Source: Thiomonas bhubaneswarensis (GTDB lineage Bacteria; Pseudomonadota; Gammaproteobacteria; Burkholderiales; Burkholderiaceae_C). Taken from it: a stretch of 64,000 bases of DNA. The notes under the pieces are model-generated. The model ran no database searches, had not been told where the DNA came from, and saw nothing but the letters and a program-made list of their open reading frames with translations. The stretch is taken from the NCBI RefSeq assembly GCF_001418255.1, contig NZ_LIPV01000007.1:124001-188000 (forward strand), read 5' to 3'. The translations under genes were made by a program, and so were the position numbers. This document shows, in pieces, positions 18,617-27,280 of this stretch. Every line of letters starts with the position of its first letter. Positions within the stretch are counted from its first letter, which is position 1.

Positions 18617-18645
18617 CCCTGTCCGTACGTTGTTCACGGACAGGG
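18617..18645 (+). other. Strong hairpin between the transporter and NPCAP genes
   Basis: A perfect ten-pair inverted repeat (ccctgtccgt with acggacaggg, loop of nine) lies 25 bases after the transporter stop and 50 bases before the NPCAP start. No T-run follows, so it may be an RNA-processing or stabilising element, a Rho-linked terminator or an operator. Confidence 0.5.
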
Positions 18646-18695
18646 CCGCATCTGAACAGCGTCTCTGTATTTCAACCACTCTTCAGGAGTTACAC

Positions 18696-18947
18696 ATGGC
18701 TAAAGCCCGCATCATCAAACTGTCTCAAGCCCTTCCCGCCCTGGCCCTGGCTGCTGCCGTCGTCGCCCCCATGCCCCAGGCCCTGTCGAGCCTGTCGGCC
18801 ACCGGCGTTGCACACGCTTCGAGCAATCCTTGCGCACCCAGCAACCCCTGCGCACCGTCCAAGAAAATGGAAAAAAAAATGGAGAAGAAGAGCAGCAACC
18901 CCTGCGCTCCCTCCAAGGGCAGCAACCCCTGCGCGCCTTCCAAGTAA
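18696..18947 (+). CDS. Small exported protein with four NPCAP repeats
   Basis: This 83-residue protein has a signal-like N-terminus (charged residues 1-8, hydrophobic to about residue 30, AHASS cleavage-like site near 42). The mature part consists almost only of four NPCAPS units around a Lys/Met/Glu spacer (KKMEKKMEKK), so the mature form would have four cysteines in about 40 residues and no predicted fold. CAGGAG precedes the ATG at 18696. It lies between a thiosulfate-type transporter and a periplasmic rhodanese. A sulfane-sulfur or metal carrier, or a disulfide-linked surface peptide, would fit; the function is unknown. Confidence 0.75.
   Translation: MAKARIIKLSQALPALALAAAVVAPMPQALSSLSATGVAHASSNPCAPSNPCAPSKKMEKKMEKKSSNPCAPSKGSNPCAPSK
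18823..18944 (+). repeat. Short in-gene repeats encoding NPCAPS
   Basis: Four copies of an 18-base unit (agcaacccctgcgc plus cap/ser codons) occur in two pairs at the 3' end of the NPCAP gene; the first copy differs at third positions. Such repeats could vary in number between strains. Confidence 0.65.
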
Positions 18948-19004
18948 GCTGATCCCCACCATGGCGCCGCATGCCGAACATCGGCAGCGGCGCCACACCA
19001 GCCC

Positions 19005-19727
19005 ATGATCCAGTCCACTTCCCTTTTGTCCGGTCATGCCCCCAAGGGTCGGCGCCACACTGCCGAACTGCTGCGCGATCTGACCGAGCAAGAGCGAAGC
19101 GATCTGTATGCCGCAGGTCAGCGCGCCCTGGAGGCGACGCAGGCCATGCTGCAAAAGGGCAAGACGGTGATCTCCGAGATCATCGGCTCCACGCCCTATG
19201 TGGAGTGGGAGCACTATCCCAAGCGCGATGCCAAGAGCCGCAGCGGCGCCCTGTTCTACTACCACGCGCACGCTGCCTCGCAGCGCATGAAGGGCGAGCA
19301 CGGCCATTTTCACGTGTTTGCCCCTAACGACCGTGCCACCTGCCCGCATGAGCAGCGCTACACCCACATTGCCGGGCTCTCGGTGGACGCGCGTGGCATG
19401 CCGCTGCGCGTCTTTACGACCAACCAGTGGGTGACAGCCGAATGCTGGGAAGACGCCGATCGCGTCTGCGCCATGGCGCGGCAGACCGAGTTGAAAGACG
19501 CCAGGCCCCACAAGGTCGGTCTCTGGCTCGATGCCGTGTTTGCTTTTTTTCGTCCGCAGATCGATCTGGTGATCCATCTGCGAGACGCCCGCATCAAGGC
19601 TCTGGAATCAGGTGGACGCACGCATTGGTCGGAAGACCGGCGCACCCACATCCTGAGCCAGTGCCGTATCGATTTTTCAACGCAGATTCTTGCGTTGGAG
19701 GAACTGGGTGCAAGCGCCCAGAAGTAA
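19005..19727 (+). CDS. Conserved protein of unknown function (possibly DUF6969)
   Basis: This 240-residue soluble protein has no signal peptide. Notable segments are a histidine cluster (EHGHFHVFAP near residue 98, after YYHAHAASQ), a central strand-rich region (HIAGLSVDARGMPLRVFTTNQWVT) and a C-terminal helical part (RRTHILSQCRIDF). The clustered His could bind metal. I think it belongs to the family now called DUF6969 but cannot verify this. It sits between the NPCAP and rhodanese genes on the same strand, so a link to sulfur metabolism is suggested only by context. Confidence 0.55.
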   Translation: MIQSTSLLSGHAPKGRRHTAELLRDLTEQERSDLYAAGQRALEATQAMLQKGKTVISEIIGSTPYVEWEHYPKRDAKSRSGALFYYHAHAASQRMKGEHGHFHVFAPNDRATCPHEQRYTHIAGLSVDARGMPLRVFTTNQWVTAECWEDADRVCAMARQTELKDARPHKVGLWLDAVFAFFRPQIDLVIHLRDARIKALESGGRTHWSEDRRTHILSQCRIDFSTQILALEELGASAQK

Positions 19728-19812
19728 GGTCAGGCGCGCAAGCGCCCTGAAGTGAGCCGGGCGGGTACACGCCCTGAAAATGCAGTTCCACCATCTCAGA
19801 CGAGGAGCCAAC

Positions 19813-20802
19813 ATGAAACTGAAGCATCTGATCGGCATGAGCGTCATCGCCGTTGCCGCCGCCCAAACCGCCGGTGCAGCCACCCTGCCCGGCCCGCTGG
19901 TCACCCCGCAATGGCTCAACGAGCACAAGAGCGAAGTCGTCATCGTCGATATCCGCGATGACCTCAAAACGCTGACCGAAGAGCCCAAGTTCGAGGTCGA
20001 CAAGAAGACCAACAAGAAAGACCTGGTGAAGGTCGGCGGCTACATTGCCGGAACGACGGCCTTCGTCGACTTCGGCAAGATTCGCGAAGAAAAGACCATC
20101 GACGGCGTCAAGATCAAGGCCCAACTGCCCACCGCCGACTTTTTCACCAAGGCAATGGACACCGCAGGTCTGAACAAGGTCGACAAGCCCCTGGTCATCG
20201 TGCCCGAGGGCAACAGCGTGGACTCGATGGACATGGCGACCCGCCTGTACTTCCAACTGCGCTACTTCGGCGAACCGCGTGACAAAGTGGCCATCCTGAA
20301 CGGCGGTGTAGCGTCCTGGCTGCAGGCTGGCATGCCCGTCTCGACCGACAAGCCGACCATGACCAAGGGCGACTGGACCGCTGGCGCTGAAGACAAGGCC
20401 ATTCTGGCCACCATGCAGCAAGTCAAGGAAGGCCTGCAAGGCGGCAAGGATCAGTTCGTCGATGCCCGCCCCACCGCTCAGTTCCTCGGCATTGTGAAAA
20501 AGCCGATCAACAAGACGGGTGGTCACCTGCCAGGCGCGCGTTCCTTCCCGACGGATGCCATCGTCAAGCCGGTTGGCGTCGCGCATGAGTTCATGAGCGC
20601 CGACGACTACAAGAAGATCTACGCCGAGTTCAACATCCAGCCGGATGCTCAGACCATCACCTACTGCAACACCGGCCACCTGGCTTCCGGTGCATGGTTC
20701 GTCACCCACGAAATCCTGGGCAACAAGAACTCCAAGCTCTACACCGGCTCGATGATCGAGTGGACCAACCTCGGCAACCCGACGGTCGGCCTGCCGCAGT
20801 AA
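19813..20802 (+). CDS. Periplasmic tandem-domain rhodanese (thiosulfate sulfurtransferase)
   Basis: This 329-residue protein has a Sec signal peptide (cleavage near TAGAA) and two rhodanese domains. The N-terminal domain has lost the cysteine (VPEGNSVDSMD where the loop should be) and is structural; the C-terminal domain has the active Cys285 in ITYCNTGHLASG. Tandem rhodaneses transfer sulfane sulfur from thiosulfate to thiol acceptors. The start at 19813 follows GAGGAG. Periplasmic location, and the neighbouring NPCAP protein and thiosulfate-type transporter, suggest a sulfane-sulfur relay. Confidence 0.9.
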   Translation: MKLKHLIGMSVIAVAAAQTAGAATLPGPLVTPQWLNEHKSEVVIVDIRDDLKTLTEEPKFEVDKKTNKKDLVKVGGYIAGTTAFVDFGKIREEKTIDGVKIKAQLPTADFFTKAMDTAGLNKVDKPLVIVPEGNSVDSMDMATRLYFQLRYFGEPRDKVAILNGGVASWLQAGMPVSTDKPTMTKGDWTAGAEDKAILATMQQVKEGLQGGKDQFVDARPTAQFLGIVKKPINKTGGHLPGARSFPTDAIVKPVGVAHEFMSADDYKKIYAEFNIQPDAQTITYCNTGHLASGAWFVTHEILGNKNSKLYTGSMIEWTNLGNPTVGLPQ

Positions 20803-21120
20803 GCAATCTGCAACCTTTGACGCACACCGGCACTCAGGCGCACGCCTGGGTTGAGCCGATTGTTGCGACGCAGCATCAAACGCCCGGACTTGTTCCGGGC
20901 GTTGTCGTTTGTGGCAGCCTGCCCCCCGCATTTGGGTGGTAAAGCGCAACGATGGAGGCATCCGCCTGGGCAGTGGCAAGTCAATCCCCCAGAGGACGTG
21001 AGAAATTTCACAGCGCCAGATGGGTGAAACCCGATCAAATAAGGGCTTGTTCCTTCGACACTGGCCTTTGACAATCTGGCGGTGTTACACACTTCTCCAC
21101 CGACATTACCGAGGACGAGC
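20803..21120. other. Intergenic region between the rhodanese and the export locus
   Basis: This 318-base region has no gene. It holds a terminator-like hairpin at 20881-20901 and a TTGACA box at 21068-21073, about 50 bases before the Wza-like start, without a clear -10. It marks the border between the sulfur region and the export/NRPS region. Confidence 0.5.
20881..20901 (+). terminator. Terminator-like hairpin after the rhodanese gene
   Basis: An eight-pair stem (cgcccgga with tccgggcg, loop cttgt) is followed by ttgtcgttt, a poor U-tract. It lies about 80 bases after the rhodanese stop. Confidence 0.5.
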
Positions 21121-21738
21121 ATGTTCCATCGCAATCCCTTTAGCAGTTTCTGGCGTCTGGCCCTGGCTTCGTTTGCCGCGCTGCTGCTCGGCGCGTGCGC
21201 CGCCAACAACTACCCGCCCGCACCGCAAAAGATCACCCAGGGCGCCTATCACTACAAGGTCGGCGCCGGCGACACGCTCAACGTCAACGTCTGGCGCAAC
21301 CCCGATCTGTCCATGTCCATCCAGGTGCGCCCTGACGGCCGGATTTCCACGCCTCTGGCCGCCGATGTGCAAGCCGCGGGCAAGACTCCGGGCGAAATCG
21401 CCAAGGAGGTCGAGGAACGCCTGTCCAAATACGTGCGTGATCCTGTCGTGTCGGTGGTGGTGACCGGCTTTCATGGCCCGTACAGCCAGCAGATCCGCAT
21501 CGTCGGCCAGGCCGTGCGCCCCATCGCCATTCCCTACCGCGAGAACATGACCCTGCTCGACGTGATGATCGCCGCAGGAGGCCTTACCGAGTTCGCCGAC
21601 GGCAATGCTGCCGTGCTCGAGCGCCACGGCAAGACCTACAGCATCAAGCTCGGCAATCTGCTCAAGCGCGGTGAGATGTCGGCCAACGTGCCGGTCGAGC
21701 CGGGTGATGTCATCATCATTCCGCAAAGCATGTTCTGA
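21121..21738 (+). CDS. Wza-like polysaccharide export lipoprotein (TIGR03027/EpsA type)
   Basis: This 205-residue outer-membrane lipoprotein has a lipobox LLLGAC (Cys26), a Poly_export domain (YKVGAGDTLNVNVWRNPDLS, then RPDGRISTPLAADVQAAGKT) and one SLBB domain (IRIVGQAVRPIAIPYRENMTL). It is shorter than Wza (about 380), as in the PEP-CTERM-associated type. It would form part of the periplasmic/outer-membrane channel. It is first in a run with the barrel, ATPase, chain-length and kinase genes. The start at 21121 is the only one placing the lipobox correctly. Confidence 0.9.
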   Translation: MFHRNPFSSFWRLALASFAALLLGACAANNYPPAPQKITQGAYHYKVGAGDTLNVNVWRNPDLSMSIQVRPDGRISTPLAADVQAAGKTPGEIAKEVEERLSKYVRDPVVSVVVTGFHGPYSQQIRIVGQAVRPIAIPYRENMTLLDVMIAAGGLTEFADGNAAVLERHGKTYSIKLGNLLKRGEMSANVPVEPGDVIIIPQSMF

Positions 21739-21776
21739 ACCGCCACGCAGCGCTTACCTCCAATCCGACACCCACC

Positions 21777-23447
21777 ATGCAAACAGCCCTTCGCCACAGA
21801 GTCCTTTTCGCGCTGACCCCGCTGGCCCTGTGCCTGTTGCATGCCGGTGCGGCCTCGGCGCAGACGGTGCCCGGAGCCATTCCGGGTCTCAATACCGCCG
21901 TGCCTGGTGGCCTGGGTCTGCCGGAGGCCTTTCAGGGCAATGAAACGGGCGGCGCACTGGCCGCCCCGCTGGATGCGGCCAGCGCGCCAGTGCCGCGCGG
22001 CAACTTCGTGCAACCGTCACTTGGCATGTCGGTGGTGCAGACGAGCAATGCGTATTTCGGCACTTCCACCCCGGCGAAGTCGGACACCATCATCAGTATC
22101 ACGCCCGGCATCGCCTTCCAGACCGAAGGCCCCGATCTGCGCACCTTCGGCAACTTCGCCCTCAATGCCCAGTACTACGCCCGCGGCTCCTACAGCAACA
22201 CGGTGCTGCCGTCGGGTGTGCTGGGGCTGAGTGCGCGGCTGGTCGATCAGTGGCTGTATTTCGATGCCGGCATCACCTCGCAGCAAAACGCCCTGCTCAC
22301 CATTCCGGCGCAGGGCACCGGCACCGCCACCTACACCACAACCCAATATCGCGTCAGCCCCTACATCGACCACCGCTTCGACGACAACCTTCGACTGCGC
22401 GCACGCAGCGACAACACCTGGACGCACATCAGCGGCAACCAGACCGGACAAGCGCTGAGCAACGGCCGTTACAGCGTGCAATCGGTCCAGCTCGACCGTC
22501 GTCCCACACCCTTCGGCTGGGGTCTCGACGCGCGGCAGGAGGAAACCGTCTACACCACCAGCGGCTCGCTCACCGTGCGTGACGAGATCGCGCGGGCCCG
22601 TGCGCTCTTTGCCTTCACACCGCATTTCGAGGCCGGGTTGATCGGCGGCTACGAGCATTACTCCACGTCTTACGACAGCCTGGGGCACAGCATCTACGGC
22701 GTGCAGGCCCGCTGGCAGCCCAATGTGTTCACCCGTGTGGACGGCGTGGTGGAGCGTCGTTTCTTTGGCACCGGCTGGAATGTCAATGCCTCGCAGCAGA
22801 TTGCGCGCCTCAGCCTGCGGCTGAACTGGAACCGCGCGCCCTCCAGCTTCCTGGCCGGGTTGCAGACCATTCCGTCCGGAGTAAGCCTGTCCAATTTGCT
22901 CGATGGCATGCTGGCCTCGCAATATCCCGACCCCGCGGCCCGCGCCCGCGCGGTGCAGAACCTGCTGTCGGTCACCGGGCTGCCGTCCACCCTGCCCAAC
23001 GCGATCAACTACTACACCCAGTCGGCCACGCTGCAGGACACGCTCACCGCCACCGCCGTATTGCTCGACCAGCGCAACAGCTATGCGGCCAGCCTGTTCC
23101 ACACCAAGACCCAAGACCTGATCCTGCCGGGCTCCAAGCCGCTGAACTATCTGTTGCTGGCCTCGGCCGATTATGTGCAGAACGGCGTCGGCCTCAGCTA
23201 CGGCCGCAGGCTCACTCCGGTAATGAGCCTGAATGTCGGCGTGTTGCGGGCGCTGAACACGGGCTTCGGCCTGAACACCGGCGTGAGCATCCGTCAGACC
23301 ACTTTCATCGTGCAGGTCTCACGCCGCCTGTCGCCCAAGACCCTGCTGGTGGTGGGTGCCCGCAGGCAACTGCTCGACACCGCCAATACCGGCATTCTCA
23401 ATGCTAACGAGTCGGCCATCTACGCCGGGTTGACCCATCAGTTCTGA
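21777..23447 (+). CDS. Outer-membrane beta-barrel protein (TIGR03016-like)
   Basis: This 556-residue protein has a signal peptide (cleavage near ASAQT), then many alternating short strands typical of a beta-barrel, ending in phenylalanine (LTHQF), the usual outer-membrane sorting residue. The segments SVVQTSNAYFG near the start and SRRLSPKTLLVVGARRQ near the end resemble the PEP-CTERM-system-associated barrels of TIGR03016. Its position after a Wza-like lipoprotein supports an outer-membrane export role. It ends 10 bases before the ATPase-fusion gene. Confidence 0.8.
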   Translation: MQTALRHRVLFALTPLALCLLHAGAASAQTVPGAIPGLNTAVPGGLGLPEAFQGNETGGALAAPLDAASAPVPRGNFVQPSLGMSVVQTSNAYFGTSTPAKSDTIISITPGIAFQTEGPDLRTFGNFALNAQYYARGSYSNTVLPSGVLGLSARLVDQWLYFDAGITSQQNALLTIPAQGTGTATYTTTQYRVSPYIDHRFDDNLRLRARSDNTWTHISGNQTGQALSNGRYSVQSVQLDRRPTPFGWGLDARQEETVYTTSGSLTVRDEIARARALFAFTPHFEAGLIGGYEHYSTSYDSLGHSIYGVQARWQPNVFTRVDGVVERRFFGTGWNVNASQQIARLSLRLNWNRAPSSFLAGLQTIPSGVSLSNLLDGMLASQYPDPAARARAVQNLLSVTGLPSTLPNAINYYTQSATLQDTLTATAVLLDQRNSYAASLFHTKTQDLILPGSKPLNYLLLASADYVQNGVGLSYGRRLTPVMSLNVGVLRALNTGFGLNTGVSIRQTTFIVQVSRRLSPKTLLVVGARRQLLDTANTGILNANESAIYAGLTHQF

Positions 23448-23457
23448 TCTCCGGCCC

Positions 23458-25614
23458 ATGTACGCAGCCCACTTTGGCCTGAGCGCCCCTCCGTTCCAGC
23501 TCAATCCCGACCCGAGCTTTCTGTTCGAGAGCAAGGGCCACAACTACGCGCATCAATACCTGCGCTACGGCGCGATGCAAGGCGAGGGTTTCATCATCGT
23601 CACCGGCGAGATCGGCGCGGGCAAGACCACCCTGGTGCGCGCCTTGCTCAATGAACTCGACCCGACCAAGGTCGCTGCTGCGCAGATCGTCAGCACCCAG
23701 CTCGAAGCCGACGACCTGCTGCGCGCGGTCGCCAATGCCTTCGGGGTTCCGTCGAAAAACGCCTCCAAGGCCGAGCTGCTGGCCGCCATCGAGGCGCACT
23801 TCACCACGCTGATGCTGCAGAACCGGCGCGCCCTGCTGGTCATCGACGAGGCACAAAACCTCAACCCGGCCGCGATCGAAGAATTGCGCATGCTGTCCAA
23901 TTTCCAGTACGGCAACCGCGCCCTGCTGCAGAGTTATCTCGTCGGTCAGCCCGAGTTGCGCGAGGTGCTGCGCGCGCCCAATCTGGAGCAACTGCGCCAG
24001 CGCATCATCGCCAGTTGCCACATCGGCCCGATGGACGCAGACGAAACCCGCGCTTACATCATCCACCGCCTCAAGCGGGTGGGATGGACCGGCCGTCCGC
24101 AGTTCGACGACGCCGCCTTTGCCACCATCCACGACTGGACGGGAGGACTGCCGCGCCGCATCAACATGCTTTGCAACCGGCTGCTGCTCTCGGCCTTTCT
24201 CGACAACATCGAGCAGATCGACGCGACCCGCGTCGATACCGTGGCCCGCGAGATTCGCGAAGAAATCGGCGGCCTGATGCGCCCGGCCGACCCCGTGGAG
24301 CCCCACGCGCCCACGATCACCGCGCCGGTGCACACCCCCGCGCCTGCGGCCAAGCCCAATGCACCGCCGTCGCAAGCCCCGCAAGGTCTGGCCGAACTGC
24401 CCATCCTGCGTGATGTCGCCGAAGCGATGACCCGTGCGCCCGCGCCGCCCAAACCCGGCGAACCCGGGCCCTTGATCTGCATCGCCCAGACGCAGGAAGA
24501 CCGCATTGCCCTGCACCCGCTGATGCAGAAGATGAAGGTCTACGTCGGCCTGCCAGCGCCCCTGCTCGTCGGCCTTGAACACCTCGCCACATCGGCGGTT
24601 GCCAACGACCCGGCCCTGGCGGAAATCGATCTCGCCCTGCTGCCCGATGCACAGGAAGAACAGCCCGGCCTGGCCGTGTGGACGAACTGGCTCGATCAGA
24701 TCTTCGAGACCTACCGGCCCACCGCCGTGCTGACCTTCTCTCACGGCGATGCCGCACTGGCCGCGGCGCTGATGGCCAAGCGTCGGCGCCTGTCGCACAT
24801 GCACATCGAGTCGGGGCTGCGCCACGGCGACCGCGCCGATCCGCAAGAGATCGACCGCATCCTGATCGACCAGCTGACCGACCTGCATCTCACGCTCGAT
24901 CCGGGAGGTGCCGATTTGCTGACGCACGACGGCATCGCGCCCGAGTCCATCCGCGTCGTCGGCAATCTGCGCATCGATGCCACGCTTGGCGCCATCGCCC
25001 AGGCCCCAGACCCCAAACAATTCGCGCCCGACATCGGCGTGCCCAAGACCTACCTTTCCAACGCGCAGGGCTACGCGCTGCTCGTGCTCGAAGACGCCGA
25101 ATGGTCGGCCTCGCGCGAAAAGATGATCGACATGCTGGCCAACGCCAAGCGCCTGAGTCGCATCCTTCCCGTGATCTGGCCCATGCCCGCCGCCACCCAC
25201 AGCCGCATGCTGCAATACGGGCTGAGCAATGCCCTGCGTGGTGCCCGCGTCGCCTGCGTGCCCGAACGGCCCTATGGTCAGACCCTCGCCCTGCTCAGGC
25301 AGGCCACCTGCCTCTTGACCGATCGCGCCAACCTGCAAGACGCCAGCTCGCACCTGGGCATACCCTGCCTGACCCTGCAAGACCATTGCGCCCGCACGCA
25401 CACCCTCCGCCAAGGCAGTAATCAAGTTGTCGGGCGAGACTTCCGCCGCATCTTCCAGGCGATGGGCGACATTCTCGAGGGCGATCGAAAGGCGCGTCCC
25501 AACCCTTTCAACTGCGACGGCAAGGCTTCCGACCGCATCGCGCAGGCGCTGGAGACCTGGCTCATGACCCAGTGGGAAAACCAGGTGCTCGAAACCCTGG
25601 AGACCCACGCATGA
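23458..25614 (+). CDS. Fusion: XrtA-associated-type AAA ATPase plus degenerate UDP-GlcNAc 2-epimerase-like domain
   Basis: This is a 718-residue protein. Residues 1-275 are an ExeA/TIGR03015-like ATPase (FGLSAPPFQLNPDPSFLF; Walker A GEIGAGKTT near 43-51; Walker B LLVIDEAQNLN near 127; sensor region PRRINMLCNR). A Pro/Ala linker (about 275-340) leads to a C-terminal 370 residues like WecB: FSHGDAALAA, MHIESGLRHGD and PQEIDR match its HGD, EAGLR and PEE motifs. The later catalytic GHRRE and TDSGGIQEE motifs are replaced (LEDAEWSASR; TDRANLQDASSH). The epimerase half may therefore be inactive and may bind a nucleotide sugar. ATPases of this family in PEP-CTERM loci are normally about 350 residues and not fused. 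Confidence 0.8.
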   Translation: MYAAHFGLSAPPFQLNPDPSFLFESKGHNYAHQYLRYGAMQGEGFIIVTGEIGAGKTTLVRALLNELDPTKVAAAQIVSTQLEADDLLRAVANAFGVPSKNASKAELLAAIEAHFTTLMLQNRRALLVIDEAQNLNPAAIEELRMLSNFQYGNRALLQSYLVGQPELREVLRAPNLEQLRQRIIASCHIGPMDADETRAYIIHRLKRVGWTGRPQFDDAAFATIHDWTGGLPRRINMLCNRLLLSAFLDNIEQIDATRVDTVAREIREEIGGLMRPADPVEPHAPTITAPVHTPAPAAKPNAPPSQAPQGLAELPILRDVAEAMTRAPAPPKPGEPGPLICIAQTQEDRIALHPLMQKMKVYVGLPAPLLVGLEHLATSAVANDPALAEIDLALLPDAQEEQPGLAVWTNWLDQIFETYRPTAVLTFSHGDAALAAALMAKRRRLSHMHIESGLRHGDRADPQEIDRILIDQLTDLHLTLDPGGADLLTHDGIAPESIRVVGNLRIDATLGAIAQAPDPKQFAPDIGVPKTYLSNAQGYALLVLEDAEWSASREKMIDMLANAKRLSRILPVIWPMPAATHSRMLQYGLSNALRGARVACVPERPYGQTLALLRQATCLLTDRANLQDASSHLGIPCLTLQDHCARTHTLRQGSNQVVGRDFRRIFQAMGDILEGDRKARPNPFNCDGKASDRIAQALETWLMTQWENQVLETLETHA

Positions 25615-25666
25615 ACGGCGCACCCTCCGGCAGCCCTGCCCCCACATTTCTCTGAGACGTCACACC

Positions 25667-27271
25667 ATGAACGACTTACTGCGTCCTCTGTTCAACCTCC
25701 TGCCCGGCATGTGGGACAGGCGATGGGTGGGCCTGCTCACCGCCTGGGTCATCATGGTGCTCGGAGGCGTCGGCGTGGCGCTGTTCCACGAGCGCTACAT
25801 GGCCTCCGCCCGCGTCTATGTCGATACCCAGACGCTGCTCAAACCGCTGATGCAGGGCCTGACCGTGCAACCCAATATCGACGATCAGGTCGCCATGGTG
25901 GCCCGCACCCTGCTGGCGCGGCCGAATATCGAAAGATTGGTCCGCGAAAACCATCTCGCCCCCGACAACGCCAGTCCCGACGTCATGAGCCGTGCGGTCG
26001 ATGCGCTCAACAAGAATCTCAAGCTCAACATCAACGCCCGCGAAAACCTCTACGGCGTCAGCTACGCCAACCCCGACCCTAAGGTCGCACTCAAGGTGGT
26101 CACCGATCTGGTCAACATGTTCCTCGCCTCGGGCATAGGCGGCAAGCAGCAGGATACCGAGCAGGCACTCAAGTTTCTCGACGCGCAAGTGGCCGACTAC
26201 GGCCGCAGGCTCACCGCGGCCGAGCAGAAGCTCAAGGATTTCAAGACCCAGCATCCGGGCTATTCCGGTGCCGCCAACGTCGATTACTACACCCGCGTCA
26301 ACCAGACTTCCGATCTGCTCTCCCAGTTGCAAGGTCAACTCAGCGCCGCGATTGCCGCGCGCAATGCCATCAGCGCGCAAATGCGCGGCGAGTCCCCGAC
26401 CATCAGCGTCACCGCGCCCTACATGGCGCCCGCTACCGCGCCAGCGGCGCCCGGAGTTCCCGCCGCGGTTCTCGATGTCGAACGACGCATTCAGGAGCAG
26501 CGCAACCGGCTGGACGATCTGCTGCAGCGCTACACCAACGACTATCCCGATGTCATCACCGCCCGCCAGACCCTGGCCCGACTGGAGGCCGAAAAGAAGG
26601 CGCGCCTGAAAGCTGCGGCAGAACAGCCCGCCCATACCGGCGAGCCCGTCCCGACCCTCAACACCATCAGCGCCGCCAATCCCGCCTATCAGCAGTTGCG
26701 GGTGCAGGTCGCCCAGGCCGACGCCAATGTCGCCTCTCTGCAGGCCCAGGTGGCCGAAGCGCAGAGCCGCCTGAGCCAGTTGCGCAGCCAGGCCGGCAAG
26801 ATGCCCGAGCTCGATCAGCAATACGCCGAGCTGATGCGCGGCTACGACGTCATCCGCAAGAGCTATGACGACCTGGTGGCGCGACGCCAGTCGGCCGGGC
26901 TCACGCAGAAGGTGGATGCGTCCTCGCAACTCGCCGTATTCCGCGTGGTCGATCCGCCGCGCGTGGAAAACCATCCGCTGTTCCCGAGCAAACCCATGCT
27001 CATCGCCCTGCTGGTGCTCTTTGCGCTGATCTGTGGCGTTGCCGCGAGCTTCATCGTCTCCCAGGTCATGCCGACCTTTCACAGCCCGCGCCACCTGCGG
27101 GAATCCATCGACCGCCCTGTGCTTGGCAGCATATCCATGCTGAATTCACCCGACATCCTCGCGCACGACAAACGCAACAACCTGAACCTCGCCCTGGGCG
27201 TGGGTGGGATGGTCCTGATCGGCCTGCTCTGGGCCATCTGGGCGCATTTCACACGGCAGGTCGGCGTCTAA
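25667..27271 (+). CDS. Polysaccharide chain-length determinant / co-polymerase (TIGR03007-like)
   Basis: This 534-residue inner-membrane protein has an N-terminal span (about residues 22-43), a Wzz domain (ERYMASARVYVDTQTLLKPL), a long coiled-coil periplasmic region (about 150-420, with two predicted helical pairs) and two C-terminal hydrophobic segments (about 440-465 and 505-525). There is no kinase domain; the partner kinase is the next gene, 9 bases downstream. It is expected to set polymer length and connect the inner-membrane machinery with the Wza-like channel. Confidence 0.9.
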   Translation: MNDLLRPLFNLLPGMWDRRWVGLLTAWVIMVLGGVGVALFHERYMASARVYVDTQTLLKPLMQGLTVQPNIDDQVAMVARTLLARPNIERLVRENHLAPDNASPDVMSRAVDALNKNLKLNINARENLYGVSYANPDPKVALKVVTDLVNMFLASGIGGKQQDTEQALKFLDAQVADYGRRLTAAEQKLKDFKTQHPGYSGAANVDYYTRVNQTSDLLSQLQGQLSAAIAARNAISAQMRGESPTISVTAPYMAPATAPAAPGVPAAVLDVERRIQEQRNRLDDLLQRYTNDYPDVITARQTLARLEAEKKARLKAAAEQPAHTGEPVPTLNTISAANPAYQQLRVQVAQADANVASLQAQVAEAQSRLSQLRSQAGKMPELDQQYAELMRGYDVIRKSYDDLVARRQSAGLTQKVDASSQLAVFRVVDPPRVENHPLFPSKPMLIALLVLFALICGVAASFIVSQVMPTFHSPRHLRESIDRPVLGSISMLNSPDILAHDKRNNLNLALGVGGMVLIGLLWAIWAHFTRQVGV

Positions 27272-27280
27272 GGAAACACC

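Noticed and set aside
18823-18944. A CRISPR array at the NPCAP repeats
   Set aside because: The repeats are in frame, encode a peptide, have no regular spacers, and no cas genes are near.
23404-25647. A 747-codon minus-strand frame opposite the ATPase-epimerase fusion
   Set aside because: The sense strand encodes clear Walker motifs; the antisense product is repetitive and has no recognisable fold.
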